From Pseudomonas laurentiana (GTDB lineage Bacteria; Pseudomonadota; Gammaproteobacteria; Pseudomonadales; Pseudomonadaceae), in assembly GCF_014648275.1 (NCBI RefSeq), contig NZ_BMQU01000007.1, positions 124,001-188,000 of the forward strand: 64,000 nucleotides of DNA, given 5' to 3'. The notes beneath the pieces are model-generated. The model was not told the origin of the DNA and made no database searches. It saw nothing but the letters and a program-made list of their open reading frames with translations. Both the position numbers and the translations under genes were made by a program. Of the stretch, positions 44,963-54,395 are shown piece after piece (within the stretch, counting starts at the first letter, position 1; each line of letters opens with the position of its first letter).

Positions 44963-45595
44963 TCAGACCGCCGCGCGACGCAAAGTCGCCAACAGTGCGG
45001 CAGCCCCCACGAACAACCCGGCAAAGGTACGGTTCATCCGTTGCTGCTGCTTGGGCGTGCGCAGCAAGCGCAATACGCGGGCCGCCAAGCCGGTGTAACC
45101 CGCCATGACCAGCAGATCGACCGCCACCATGGTGGCCGTGATGATCAGGTACTGCGGCAGCAGGTCCAGATGCGGGTTAATGAACTGCGGCAGCACTGCC
45201 AACATGAAAACCAACGCCTTGGGGTTGCTGATGTTCACCAGGAAACCACGGAACACCAGGCTCAGTGGCTTGCCAATCGGCCGCACTGCGGCGTTGTCAC
45301 TGAGGTCAGCGGGCAGCGCTCGCCATTGTTTGATGGCCAGGTAGACCAGATAACAGACCCCGAACCACTTGATGAACTGGAAAGCCGTGGCCGAGGCTGC
45401 CAGCACGGCCCCCACACCGGCCGCGATAATCGCGATCTGCATGATCAGCCCCAGTTGCAGGCCCAGGGCGTTCCAGTACCCCCGCCAAAAGCCATACTGC
45501 AGGCCACAAGACATGGAGGCAATGGCGCCAGCGCCCGGAGACAGGCTGATAACCCAACATGCAACAAAGAACGCCAACCATGTTTCTAGCGACAT
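44963..45595 (-). CDS. LysE/RhtB family amino-acid exporter
   Basis: 210-residue membrane protein with about six hydrophobic helices. The motif ISLSPGAGAIASMSCGLQYG near the N-terminus and GFLVNISNPKALVFMLAVLP are RhtB/LysE signatures. It would export an amino acid or related compound with proton exchange; substrate unknown. Convergent with the envelope operon, separated by its terminator. Confidence 0.88.
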   Translation of the reverse strand: MSLETWLAFFVACWVISLSPGAGAIASMSCGLQYGFWRGYWNALGLQLGLIMQIAIIAAGVGAVLAASATAFQFIKWFGVCYLVYLAIKQWRALPADLSDNAAVRPIGKPLSLVFRGFLVNISNPKALVFMLAVLPQFINPHLDLLPQYLIITATMVAVDLLVMAGYTGLAARVLRLLRTPKQQQRMNRTFAGLFVGAAALLATLRRAAV

Positions 45596-45679
45596 GACAC
45601 ACCTCAGCGGGGAACTCTAATACAAAGCCCAACGCTAATGCGCCGCCGGAAAAAACGCCACGGTTTTTTTGACCGCCAA

Positions 45680-46267
45680 TCAGTTGCCCTTCGGCGTGTC
45701 CTCACCCACCAGCGGTAGCGCATCGGCACCGCGCCAACGTCGTACTGACTTCTGGAAGAACTGGCTATTGGGCACCTGCACCAGTGCACCGCCAGTCTCG
45801 GGTAGCTCGACCAGCGTCGTGAACAACAGGTTGATGGCGATGACACGGCCTTTGACACCCGGTTTGTCGATGGTGTCTACCAACTCGACCACATCGCCCA
45901 GGCGGAAAGGCCCAACGGTGAAGATCAGCACCGCGCAGAGCAGGTTGGACAACACACTCCACATGGCGAAAAACGCGACCGCCGCGACTGCGACAAACCC
46001 CGACAGTGCGGTCCAGAGTACGGTGGCCGACACCCCCAGGCGCTCCAGCACAACAATCAGTGCGCTGCCCATGATCAGCCAGCGCAGACCACCGCGCAGC
46101 GGCATTATCAACTCTGGCGGCAACGGGTAGCGTTGCGCCAGCCGGCTCAAACAGCGTGCGACCACACGCTGCAGAAAAAAGGCCGCGACCAGAATCAGCA
46201 GGATCTGCAAACCGAGCCACAAGGGCTCGATCCACTCCACCGGTAGCAACTGTCGCAACACCGCCAT
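45680..46267 (-). CDS. Small mechanosensitive channel (MscS family)
   Basis: 195-residue MscS-type protein with three N-terminal membrane helices. The pore helix and adjoining beta domain are seen in GFVAVAAVAFFAMWSVLSNL and FTVGPFRLGDVVELVD, followed by VKGRVIAINLLFTTL and VQVPNSQFF. The ATG overlaps the stop of the upstream YheS gene (ATGA), so the two are coupled. Confidence 0.87.
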   Translation of the reverse strand: MAVLRQLLPVEWIEPLWLGLQILLILVAAFFLQRVVARCLSRLAQRYPLPPELIMPLRGGLRWLIMGSALIVVLERLGVSATVLWTALSGFVAVAAVAFFAMWSVLSNLLCAVLIFTVGPFRLGDVVELVDTIDKPGVKGRVIAINLLFTTLVELPETGGALVQVPNSQFFQKSVRRWRGADALPLVGEDTPKGN

Positions 46268-48177
46268 CACGACAGTGCCTCCAGCTCCGCCTGCATGGTC
46301 TCCAGTACTTCCAACGCCTCCATCCAGGCCTCCTCAAGCTCGGCCTCGCGGCCCTTGAGTTGGGCCTGGCGGGCCAGCAGCTCACGCAGCTCTTCCTTGC
46401 GTGCAGCTTCGTAGAGGGCACTGTCGCCAAGACTGGCTTCGACTTTCGCCAACTGCTCATGCACGGTACCGAGCTCACGCTCGAGCTTTTCCGCCTCGCG
46501 CTTGTGTGGCGCCAACTGCTGACGCAGCGCCGCCGCCGCCTGGCGCTGGGCCTTTTTGTCAGTCTTGTCGGTGTTGACCGGCGCACTGCTGGCCGGTGCA
46601 TTGCGCTGACGGTACTCCGCCAGCCAACGGGTGTAGTCGTCCAGGTCACCGTCGAAGGTGTCAACCTTGCCGTCGGCCACCAGCAGGAACTCGTCGGTGG
46701 TGCTCTTGAGCAGATGACGGTCGTGGGATACCACCAACACTGCACCGCTGAACTCCTGCAATGCCATGGTCAACGCCAGGCGCATTTCCAAGTCCAGGTG
46801 GTTGGTCGGTTCGTCGAGCAACAACAGGTTTGGCCGTTCCCAGGCAATCAGCGCCAGCGCCAAGCGGGCTTTCTCGCCACCGGAAAAATTCAGCACTGGC
46901 TCGTCGAGGCGACCACCACGGAAGTCAAAACCACCCAGGAAGTCGCGCAGGGTCTGTTCACGCTCGCTTGGGGCCAGACGTTGCAGGTGCAGCAATGGGC
47001 TGGCCTTGCTGTCCAACGAGTCGAGCTGATGCTGGGCGAAGTAGCCCACCACCAGGTTCTCACCGCGCACCAGGCGCCCGGCCAACGGCTCAAGTTCACC
47101 TGCGAGGTTCTTGATCAGGGTCGACTTACCCGCACCGTTAGGGCCAAGCAAACCAATGCGTGCGCCTGGCGCCAGTTGCAGCTTGACCTTTTCCAGAATG
47201 GTTTTGTCGCCATAGCCCAGACGAGCTTCGGAAAGGTCGAGCAAGGGGCTGGAGATTTTCTCCGACTCACGGAAGGTGAAGTCGAACGGCGAGTCGACAT
47301 GGGCCGCCGACAGTTCCTCCATCCGCTCCAGTGCCTTGATCCGGCTCTGGGCCTGGCGGGCCTTGGTAGCCTGCGCCTTGAACCGGGCGATGTACTTCTC
47401 CATGTGCGCACGCTGGGCCTGTTGCTTTTCATAGGCCTGTTGTTGCTGCGCCAGCCGCTCGGCACGGGCACGCTCGAATGCACTGTAACCACCCCGGTAG
47501 AGGGTCAGCTTGCACTGCTCGACGTGCGCCACGTGGTCAACCACCGCATCCAGAAAATCGCGGTCGTGGGAAATCAACAGCAAGGTACCGGGATACCCTT
47601 TGAGCCAGTCCTCCAGCCAAAGGATCGCGTCCAGATCAAGGTGGTTGGTTGGTTCGTCGAGCAGCAACAGGTCGGACGGACACATCAGTGCCTGTGCCAG
47701 GTTCAGGCGCATCCGCCAGCCGCCGGAGAAGTCACCGACGCGACGCTCCATCTGCTCATTGCTGAAGCCAAGGCCTGCCAGCAACTTGCGGGCACGGGCG
47801 TCAGCCGTGTAACCATCAGCACTGTCGAGCTCGATGTGCAGGCGGGCCACCGCGGTACCGTCGTGAGCCGCTTCCGCGGTCTCCAGATCGCGCTGGATGG
47901 AGCGCAGCCGCTCATCACCGTCGAGCACATAGTCCACGGCCAGGCGTTCGAGGGTATCGACCTCCTGGCGCATGTGCGCGATGCGCCAATCGCCAGGCAG
48001 TTGGCAGTCACCGGCGTCGGGCGTCAGCTCACCGCGCAGCAATGCGAACAGGCTGGATTTACCGGCACCGTTGGCGCCGATCAGGCCGGCTTTCTGGCCG
48101 GGGTGCAGCGTGAGCTCAGCGCCTTCTAGCAGGCGCTGTGGACCACGCTGTAAAGTGAGGTTCGATAGTCTGATCAT
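46267..48177 (-). CDS. yheS: ABC-F ATPase, YheS type
   Basis: 636-residue soluble ATPase with two nucleotide-binding domains and no membrane part. Walker A motifs are GLIGANGAGKSSLFALL and LLGPNGAGKSTLIKNLAG; signature sequences are FSGGWRMRLNLAQALM and NFSGGEKARLALALIAWE; the two DEPTNHLDL/Walker B boxes are intact. A charged Ala/Lys linker and a C-terminal coiled coil (about 530-636) follow. ABC-F proteins act on the ribosome as translation factors. The start at 48177 (MIRLSNLTLQRGPQR) is the usual one. Confidence 0.93.
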   Translation of the reverse strand: MIRLSNLTLQRGPQRLLEGAELTLHPGQKAGLIGANGAGKSSLFALLRGELTPDAGDCQLPGDWRIAHMRQEVDTLERLAVDYVLDGDERLRSIQRDLETAEAAHDGTAVARLHIELDSADGYTADARARKLLAGLGFSNEQMERRVGDFSGGWRMRLNLAQALMCPSDLLLLDEPTNHLDLDAILWLEDWLKGYPGTLLLISHDRDFLDAVVDHVAHVEQCKLTLYRGGYSAFERARAERLAQQQQAYEKQQAQRAHMEKYIARFKAQATKARQAQSRIKALERMEELSAAHVDSPFDFTFRESEKISSPLLDLSEARLGYGDKTILEKVKLQLAPGARIGLLGPNGAGKSTLIKNLAGELEPLAGRLVRGENLVVGYFAQHQLDSLDSKASPLLHLQRLAPSEREQTLRDFLGGFDFRGGRLDEPVLNFSGGEKARLALALIAWERPNLLLLDEPTNHLDLEMRLALTMALQEFSGAVLVVSHDRHLLKSTTDEFLLVADGKVDTFDGDLDDYTRWLAEYRQRNAPASSAPVNTDKTDKKAQRQAAAALRQQLAPHKREAEKLERELGTVHEQLAKVEASLGDSALYEAARKEELRELLARQAQLKGREAELEEAWMEALEVLETMQAELEALS

Positions 48178-48227
48178 AATGGCCGCGAAGTCTACCAGCT
48201 TCGCTGCCAACTGGCGCGAGTGGGACC

Positions 48228-48710
48228 ATGAACACCGACCTGTGGAATTTTGCCGTAAGCCTCTATGCTCGCCCAGGCGTGGAAGCAGCCTGCCTGGACA
48301 TGCAGGATCAGGGCGGGAATGTCTGCCTGCTGCTGTGTGGCGCGTGGCTGGAAACCCGTGGCGTAAAACCCGACGCCACTCGCGTGGAACACCTGCAACA
48401 GTTGGCCGAACCCTGGCACCGGCAGGTAGTGACCCCACTGCGTGTACTGCGTCAGCAATGGCGCAAGGCGGCTAGCGTGGATCCGGCTCAGGCGCGTCTG
48501 CGCGAGCAACTCAAGGCACTGGAGTTGACGGCTGAACGCGAGCTGCTGGAGCGCCTGCAAACGGCCTCATCGGTGTGGCCAGTTGCAGAAGTGACGGTGT
48601 CGGATTGGCTGGAACGATTGGCGCCTGACGGCGTAACAGCGTACCGCGACGCGCTGCATAAGCTACGCGTCGCGGCGGCAGGCACTCAGGACGCGGTCGA
48701 CGGCGACTGA
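48228..48710 (+). CDS. TIGR02444 family protein
   Basis: 160-residue cytosolic protein. The opening LWNFAVSLYARPGVEAACLD followed by QGGNVCLLLCGAWLE matches TIGR02444. Mostly helical; function unknown. It is divergent from yheS and its last 25 bp overlap the 3' end of algP, which runs the other way. Confidence 0.85.
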   Translation: MNTDLWNFAVSLYARPGVEAACLDMQDQGGNVCLLLCGAWLETRGVKPDATRVEHLQQLAEPWHRQVVTPLRVLRQQWRKAASVDPAQARLREQLKALELTAERELLERLQTASSVWPVAEVTVSDWLERLAPDGVTAYRDALHKLRVAAAGTQDAVDGD

Positions 48711-49609
48711 GTAGCAGGTGTTACCGGGCTTGCAGAGGCAGCCGGTTGTGCGGCGGCAGCTGGTGCTGGCGCAGCCGGGGTTGCAGGCTTGGCAGCTACA
48801 GGCTTGGCAGGGGCTTTGGCTGCTGGTTTCGCAGCCACTCGGGCTGGAGCCTTGGCGGCTGCCGGCTTGGCGGGGGATTTCGCAGCGACGGCTGGCTTGG
48901 CAGCAGCGCGGGCCGGGGCCTTGGTCGCAGCAGGTTTAGCCGCTGGCTTGGCCGGGGCTTTCGCAGCAGCGGCTGGCTTGGCAGCAGCGCGGGCTGGTGC
49001 CTTGGCCGCAGCAGGTTTAGCCGCTGGCTTGGCAGGGGCCTTCGCAGCGGCGGCTGGTTTGGCAGCAGCGCGGGCTGGTGCTTTGGCCGCAGCAGGCTTG
49101 GCAGCAGCAGGTTTGGCTGCAGGTTTGGCCGGGGCTTTGGTTGCAGCCGGCTTGGCAGCCGCTTTGGCAGCGGTCGGTTTGCTGGCGGCGGTAGCAGTTG
49201 CCTTGTCGCTACGCAGGGTCAGGACTTTACTGGCAGCCTCTTTCACCTTGCCCACGCCTTGAGCAAGCTTCAGGCTTTCCTGAGCGTCGCGCTTGAGCTC
49301 CAGGATATAGGTGCGGGTTTGTGCCTGACGCTCCTTCAACGCATCGAGCAATTCCTCAAGTTCCGCCACGGCACTCTTGGCCTTGTTCTGGGCCTTGGCC
49401 TTGCCTGCGGTAGCGGCGTCCTGAAGTTTGAGACGGGCTTTATGCAGTTTTTCCTGTGCCTTGCCACGTTGTTTTTCCAACTTGGCCAACAGTTTTTCTG
49501 CATCAGCCAGCGCTTGCGAGCAGGCGTTTTCCAAATGCTCAAGCAGGCTGCTGGAGAGTTGATGGAGCAGGTGCAACGGCGTACTTACTGGCTTCTTATT
49601 GGCCGACAT
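48686..49609 (-). CDS. algP: AlgP, histone H1-like regulator
   Basis: 307-residue DNA-binding protein. The N-terminal third is a helical, charged domain (LLHQLSSSLLEHLENACSQA, AEKLLAKLEKQRGKAQEKLH); from about residue 140 on it is an extended Lys/Ala/Pro tail built from KPAA and KAPA units, as in histone H1. In P. aeruginosa AlgP (AlgR3) affects alginate gene transcription and the repeat number varies between strains. It opens with a strong ribosome site (CAGGAGG). It lies near algQ and algR as in other pseudomonads. Confidence 0.93.
   Translation of the reverse strand: MSANKKPVSTPLHLLHQLSSSLLEHLENACSQALADAEKLLAKLEKQRGKAQEKLHKARLKLQDAATAGKAKAQNKAKSAVAELEELLDALKERQAQTRTYILELKRDAQESLKLAQGVGKVKEAASKVLTLRSDKATATAASKPTAAKAAAKPAATKAPAKPAAKPAAAKPAAAKAPARAAAKPAAAAKAPAKPAAKPAAAKAPARAAAKPAAAAKAPAKPAAKPAATKAPARAAAKPAVAAKSPAKPAAAKAPARVAAKPAAKAPAKPVAAKPATPAAPAPAAAAQPAASASPVTPATQSPSTAS
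48882..49124 (-). repeat. 81-bp tandem repeats inside algP
   Basis: Three imperfect copies of an 81-bp unit (27 residues, built from KAPARAAAKPAAAAKAPAKP) are recognised by the marker CAGCAGCGCGG at 48901, 48982 and 49063. Shorter 12-15-bp KPAA repeats flank them. Slippage is expected. Confidence 0.8.
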
Positions 49610-49778
49610 GGCTTACCTCCTGGCTGATATGTTTGCGGCTCATACTAGTCTTCTGCTGCTATCGCCGCTAGGGCATGTTGACCGTAATGGATGCGCCGCG
49701 TTGCATGCCTGGGCAAAGTGCGTATCGTTGCCGCTGGAGGCAAGTGTAGATGCTGCTGGAAACACTGCCGATAAAGCC

Positions 49779-49806
49779 TTGGACAATACGGGCAGGCTGG
49801 CATAAT
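49779..49806 (+). promoter_or_regulatory. Promoter of the FKBP gene
   Basis: TTGGAC (49779-49784) and CATAAT (49801-49806) are spaced by 16 bp and lie 30 bp before the FKBP start. It fits sigma-70. The rest of the 226-bp gap to algP shows no gene. Confidence 0.55.
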
Positions 49807-49835
49807 CACGCTTTCCTGAAATCTGGAACATTGCC

Positions 49836-50501
49836 ATGTCGCGCTATTTTCTACTGCCGCTTCTTGTGTTGCTTTCACCGACCATGGCGCAGGCAAGTGG
49901 CGATACCAACGATGCACATGACCTCGCTTACAGCCTGGGCGCAAGCCTGGGAGAGCGGCTGCGCGAAGAGGTCCCGGACCTGCAGCTCAAGGCACTGATC
50001 GACGGCCTGCAGCAGGCCTATCAGAACAAGCCGCTGGCCCTGAGCAAAGCACGCATGGAGGCACTGCTCAGCCAGCATGATGCCCAGGCCAACGACGCCG
50101 CAGCGCAAGCGCAGAGCGAACAGTTGCTCGGTGTCGAGCGCCGCTTCATGGCCACTGAGCGTGCCAAGGCCGGCGTACGAGAGTTGCCGGAAGGTGTCCT
50201 GGTCAGCGAACTGGTAGCAGGTACTGGGGCCAAGCCCGCCAGCGGCGGCAAGGTTCAGGTTCGCTATGTCGGCAAACTGCCAGACGGCACGGTCTTCGAC
50301 CAGAGCGAACAACCGCAGTGGTTCAGCCTGGGCAGTGTGATTGAAGGGTGGCAGGTCAGCTTGCCGCAGATGGCGACAGGCTCAAAATGGCGGCTGGTGA
50401 TTCCTTCAGCGCTCGCCTATGGCGCTGAAGGTGCAGGGGACTTGATTGCGCCGTACACACCACTGACGTTCGAGATTGAACTGCTCGGCGTGGCGAACTG
50501 A
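49836..50501 (+). CDS. FKBP-type peptidyl-prolyl isomerase, periplasmic
   Basis: 221-residue exported isomerase. A signal peptide (MSRYFLLPLLVLLSPTMAQA) is followed by an Fkl/FkpA-like dimerisation domain (about 20-115, LGASLGERLREEVPDLQLKA) and a C-terminal FKBP domain, with VQVRYVGKLPDGTVFDQSEQ, WQVSLPQMATGSKWRLVIPS and PYTPLTFEIELLGV. It would speed folding of envelope proteins. Convergent with algQ, 4 bp apart. Confidence 0.9.
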   Translation: MSRYFLLPLLVLLSPTMAQASGDTNDAHDLAYSLGASLGERLREEVPDLQLKALIDGLQQAYQNKPLALSKARMEALLSQHDAQANDAAAQAQSEQLLGVERRFMATERAKAGVRELPEGVLVSELVAGTGAKPASGGKVQVRYVGKLPDGTVFDQSEQPQWFSLGSVIEGWQVSLPQMATGSKWRLVIPSALAYGAEGAGDLIAPYTPLTFEIELLGVAN

Positions 50502-50505
50502 CGGT

Positions 50506-50976
50506 TCAGGCCTGAACCGCCCCCTCTTCCTTGTGCGCGTTGTGCAACACCTCGATCAGGCAATCTTCCAGCTCAAAGCGCTCATGCAACAGGCTGCCCA
50601 GTTCCTGGAGCTTCTTGGCGAAACGCTCGGGATCGTTGCAGTTGCCTTTATCGCAGTGATCGTTGAAGGCAAGGGCAATTTGGGTAATGTCGTCGATGCG
50701 CGGGCTGATCTGTTCAGCCAGCTCCAGGCTACGGTCATCGCCAAAAGCCTTGGCCTCGCTGACCAACTGCTCCTGCACTTCGAAGTGCCAAGCCGAGACA
50801 TAGTCGACCAGCACCGCGCAGAAGTCCCGATTCGTGTCTTTGTCGGCGAAAGCCGGCTTTGCATCGCGCAGATTACGAAAGGCTTGCACCAGCTCCTCTC
50901 GCTCCTGCAGCCAGCGGTCGATCAGCCGATGAACCCCACCCCAGCGTTCCTGAGCATTCTGACAACTATCGAGCAT
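50506..50976 (-). CDS. algQ: AlgQ/Rsd anti-sigma70 regulator
   Basis: 156-residue helical protein of the Rsd/AlgQ family. It binds domain 4 of the principal sigma factor and shifts polymerase toward alternative sigma factors; in Pseudomonas it affects alginate and siderophore genes. The sequence [31 protein letters not shown] and [15 protein letters not shown] are characteristic. The ATG at 50976 gives the usual N-terminus. The 263-bp stretch to the dsbB-like gene holds its promoter; I see no other gene. Confidence 0.93.
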   Translation of the reverse strand: MLDSCQNAQERWGGVHRLIDRWLQEREELVQAFRNLRDAKPAFADKDTNRDFCAVLVDYVSAWHFEVQEQLVSEAKAFGDDRSLELAEQISPRIDDITQIALAFNDHCDKGNCNDPERFAKKLQELGSLLHERFELEDCLIEVLHNAHKEEGAVQA

Positions 50977-51239
50977 GGCGATCTCTTCCCTTCTGGGTCG
51001 TGCTGCACTACACCGCGTCACGCATTGTTGTGACCGGTTGAAAGCAGCAAACCGGCATAGCGTAGTTTTTTTGTCTGCGTGCTGGGGAGATTATTCCCGT
51101 GCGCTCATGCCTTCAAGGTACGCAGGCGACAAAGTTCATACAAGTGTTTAATCCTGCGACGTAGCGCCACTCATCTACAAAGCTGCGGCAGATCAATCAA
51201 ATCAGCGACTTGCGGCACCAGAATGCACCCTGTCATGGC

Positions 51240-51767
51240 TCAGAGGCGGGGCATTCGCGTGCGGGCCATGCGTACACGCAGGCCAACAACAATCACCGCC
51301 AGGGTCGAAAGCGCCATCCCCATGAACGCCAGCAGGCTCCATTCCGGAACACTCAGGTCCATGAAGGTCCAGTTGATACGCACGCAGTCCGGGCTTCCCA
51401 GTAGCATGGCCTCAAGCACCTGGCTCCAGGACCGTGTGTACACCAGGTAACCCAAGGGCGGATGGCATTCCATCTCAGGCACGAACGAAGCGCTTTGCAG
51501 CCAGACATGCCGAGCCGCCAGCAAGACGCCAAGCACGGCACACACCAAGGCCACTGCCGCATAGCGACACAACCCGCGCAGCCGCGGCCGCTGCAGCAGC
51601 GCCCCCAGGCAGATAATGGCGAACACCGACAACAGGATGCGTTGGCTCAAGCACAAGGGGCACGGCACCAGACCGAGACCTAGCTCCAGGTAAAACGTCC
51701 CCCCCAATATGGCCAACGATGCCACAAAGACCAGGAGGAACAAGGAGCGCAAACGAACCAACGGCAT
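51240..51767 (-). CDS. dsbH: DsbB-family disulfide bond protein
   Basis: 175-residue inner-membrane protein with four helices. The two redox cysteine pairs of DsbB are present: PCPLCLSQRILL near residue 40, and separate cysteines in PEMECHPPLGYL and SPDCVRINW. It would reoxidise DsbA with quinone. Its place beside algQ matches P. aeruginosa dsbH. ATG at 51767 starts MPLVRLRSLFLLVFVAS. Confidence 0.88.
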   Translation of the reverse strand: MPLVRLRSLFLLVFVASLAILGGTFYLELGLGLVPCPLCLSQRILLSVFAIICLGALLQRPRLRGLCRYAAVALVCAVLGVLLAARHVWLQSASFVPEMECHPPLGYLVYTRSWSQVLEAMLLGSPDCVRINWTFMDLSVPEWSLLAFMGMALSTLAVIVVGLRVRMARTRMPRL

Positions 51768-51989
51768 GGAAGTTCCAAGGGTGGAATGAACGGGCGTCAA
51801 CGGTAGAGGAAAGCCGCAATCCCTTTCAATACGAGCCCTTCGGGACTCTTCGCCAACAGGAAGCGGAAAGTACGGTAAACCAGAACGGACTGGCGAGAGG
51901 CCGCTGAAGGGTTAACAGAATACATGCCGTAGGAACAATTACCCGGTCATGCAGACCCGCTGTGACACGCAGGCCTGCACTCCGCATTG

Positions 51990-53231
51990 TTAGCTGCGAA
52001 CAGCCTCAGGCAGGGGTAGCGCCAGCAGACGCTCATCCAACAGCACCAGGCCTTCCTGGAACAACTGGTTACTGCGATCCGTTTCACCCAGTCCCGCCAG
52101 CAAGCGCGCCAGCTCGGCACAGGTCTCGGGGTTGCGTTGCAACGTCAGGCTGCTTTCCAGATAGTCGCGCGCCTTGCCCCACAGGCGGTTCTGCAGACAC
52201 AGACGACCGAGGGTCAACAACAGGCTTGGGTCATCGGGATGCTGCTTCAGCCAGCCTTCGGCAGTCTGCAACTGGCGCACGGGGTCGTCCCCCCGAACCA
52301 GTCCATATAGACGGGCAAGATGGCTCTCGTATTGACGCTTGAGCGCCGTACGCAAAGCCTTTTCGGCCAGTGCCTGCGCACCTAACTGGCGCAGTTGCTC
52401 GGCGTAGGCCAGCACCAGTTGCGGCTCCTGGCGCTGTGCCGAGGTCAACTGCTCCCAGGCACGCTCCAATGATTGAAGCCCGGTCTGATCGTCTTTCTCG
52501 CGACGGGCTGCCAACGACAGGTTCTCGCCCCAAGCACGCTGCTCCAACTCGCTCAGCTCAGCAGCTGGCAGGGCTTTTTCCTTGCGCAAAGCCGGGAACA
52601 AACGAATCAACGCAGACCAGTCACCGCGCTGCCGATGCAGGCGCTGCAACTGGCGCAACACCTGGACACTGTGCGGATGGCGATCATGCATGGCTTGCAG
52701 GGTTTCCAACGCGCCATCGAGGTCGCCTCGGTCAGTCTGCAACTGGGCATGGCTCAGGGCGATGGCCAGCTCGGCCTGGGGCTGACGCTCCAGGGCGCGC
52801 TCAAGCAGATTGTCGCAGTCTTCGGTACGACCGAGCTCGTTGGCAGCACGGGCGGCACCGAGGTAGTAGAGCAAGGGCTGACGCTCAGCCTCGGCAGCAC
52901 GGTGGAGGTTGCGCTGGGCGCTGGCCCAACGGCCTTCAGCCAAATCCAGCTGTCCCTGTTCAATGGCCAGACGGGTACGCCGGTCGCGGTTGCGGCGAGA
53001 CCACGGATTGACCACCCCACCCGAAACGAACACCACACTGAGCAGGTAGCGAGCGAGCAAGAACAGCAACCATAAACCCAGCAACACCGCCAACGTTGCC
53101 CACACACTGGACTCATAGCGGAAGAAGTTGCCGTAGGAAATCAGCACGTAGCCACTGTGGTGCGCCATGCCGATACCCACCAACGCGGCGACCACAATCG
53201 CCACGAACGTCAACAGGTAGACACGCTTCAT
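51990..53231 (-). CDS. hemY: HemY (heme-operon TPR membrane protein)
   Basis: 413-residue protein of the HemY N-terminal family. Two helices at the start (about 5-25 and 43-63, YLLTFVAIVVAALVGIGMAH and LAVLLGLWLLFLLARYLLS) anchor it; the rest is TPR-like (ERALERQPQAELAIALSHAQ, ESSLTLQRNPETCAELARLL). Not a protoporphyrinogen oxidase; the role in heme metabolism is unclear. Start overlaps the hemX stop (ATGA), so coupled. The 222-bp stretch to dsbH contains a small UUCG hairpin and no gene. Confidence 0.92.
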   Translation of the reverse strand: MKRVYLLTFVAIVVAALVGIGMAHHSGYVLISYGNFFRYESSVWATLAVLLGLWLLFLLARYLLSVVFVSGGVVNPWSRRNRDRRTRLAIEQGQLDLAEGRWASAQRNLHRAAEAERQPLLYYLGAARAANELGRTEDCDNLLERALERQPQAELAIALSHAQLQTDRGDLDGALETLQAMHDRHPHSVQVLRQLQRLHRQRGDWSALIRLFPALRKEKALPAAELSELEQRAWGENLSLAARREKDDQTGLQSLERAWEQLTSAQRQEPQLVLAYAEQLRQLGAQALAEKALRTALKRQYESHLARLYGLVRGDDPVRQLQTAEGWLKQHPDDPSLLLTLGRLCLQNRLWGKARDYLESSLTLQRNPETCAELARLLAGLGETDRSNQLFQEGLVLLDERLLALPLPEAVRS

Positions 53232-54349
53232 GGGCGTGCCTCCTCGGTGGCCTTGCCGGTGGGCGCCTCTTCAGCCGGCAGATGACGACGCTCGATATAC
53301 GCCTGAACCGCACTCAAACTTTGCGCAAGATCCGGTGTGACAACCGATACCGGTGCGTCAGCCAGGGCCTTTAAGCGTTCAAGCATGATCCGGCTTTGTG
53401 CATGATCGGGGTTGAAGTTGGCCAGCAGCACGCTACGCGCTTCTGCCAGCGCCTGGGCATACACGTTCGGTTCGCCGTTGAGCGCGGCCCACTGGGCTTG
53501 CTCAAGCGTCAGGCTCAGGGCCAGACGCACCTGGTTCAGCGCCTGCCCGGCCAACAATGGCCGGATATTTTCATCGGCATTGAAATCGATGCGAATGTAA
53601 CGGGAAATCTTGTCCCACCACTGTGACCAACGGCTCGCGCCATCGCCATCCGCGATCAAAGCCGACTCACCGTCCGCCTTGACCTGGAAATCGGGTGCCA
53701 GCGCACTCAACTGCACCACTTGGTCGCGCAATGCTGCCAATTGCAGGAACAGCCCGGTGCGGTCCGGCTGCTCGACGCTGTGCAGCGCGGCCAGGCTCTT
53801 GGCCAACTGCTCACGGGCAGCGAAGGCACCTGGGTCGCTTTGCTCACGCAAAATCTCATCGGCACCCTGAACCAGAGCGCGGGCACTGGCAATGTCCTGC
53901 AATGCAGACAAGCGCAGGCTGGCCAGACGCAGCAGGTGCTCGGCCTCAGCCAAGCGCCAGTCTTTGCGGCTCGCACCCAACACACTTTCCAGGCGCTGAC
54001 TCAAGCGTTGCTGGTCGCCCTGCAACTGCGCAACCAAACGGCGACGGTCTTCCAGTTCGGCGGCCGGTGGCAGCCCGGCAAGCTGTGCCGATAGCTGCTG
54101 CTCACGTGTTTGCAGCGCCTCGGCCAAGGTGTTCAGCGCTTGCAAATGCTCGCCTTGGGCCTGATCAGCGCCCTGGAGCTGGCGCACCTGCCATGCGCCC
54201 CAACCACCAACGGCCACACCGGCGGCACCCAGCAACAGTGCGAAAATCGCCAGGCCATTGCCGCCGCGCTTTGCTGCTGCGGCAGGCGTTTGTTCAGGCG
54301 CTTCGGGCGCCGACTGCACTTCATCGTTGGGCAAGACAGTTTCGCTCAC
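53228..54349 (-). CDS. hemX: HemX (uroporphyrinogen-III C-methyltransferase family protein)
   Basis: 373-residue membrane-anchored protein of the HemX family. An acidic/Pro/Ala-rich head (about 1-25) precedes one membrane helix (NGLAIFALLLGAAGVAVGGW) and a long coiled-coil region (LQTREQQLSAQL, RRLVAQLQGDQQRLSQRLES), then a helical domain. The start is a GTG at 54349, preceded by AAGGA at good spacing. The annotation as methyltransferase is inherited from the family; no SAM-binding motif is visible. Part of the hemC-hemD-hemX-hemY string. Confidence 0.9.
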   Translation of the reverse strand: MSETVLPNDEVQSAPEAPEQTPAAAAKRGGNGLAIFALLLGAAGVAVGGWGAWQVRQLQGADQAQGEHLQALNTLAEALQTREQQLSAQLAGLPPAAELEDRRRLVAQLQGDQQRLSQRLESVLGASRKDWRLAEAEHLLRLASLRLSALQDIASARALVQGADEILREQSDPGAFAAREQLAKSLAALHSVEQPDRTGLFLQLAALRDQVVQLSALAPDFQVKADGESALIADGDGASRWSQWWDKISRYIRIDFNADENIRPLLAGQALNQVRLALSLTLEQAQWAALNGEPNVYAQALAEARSVLLANFNPDHAQSRIMLERLKALADAPVSVVTPDLAQSLSAVQAYIERRHLPAEEAPTGKATEEARP

Positions 54350-54395
54350 GTATCCATCCTTCGCATTGGGGCACGTCGCCAATCAGCTTAGCGCC

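Noticed and set aside
48882-49124. CRISPR-like direct repeats
   Set aside because: The repeats are contiguous, in frame and encode the AlgP tail; there are no spacers.
48746-49627. Gly/Ser/Arg-rich plus-strand frame opposite algP
   Set aside because: It results from the complementary strand of the KPAA repeats and lacks a start context; the real gene is algP.
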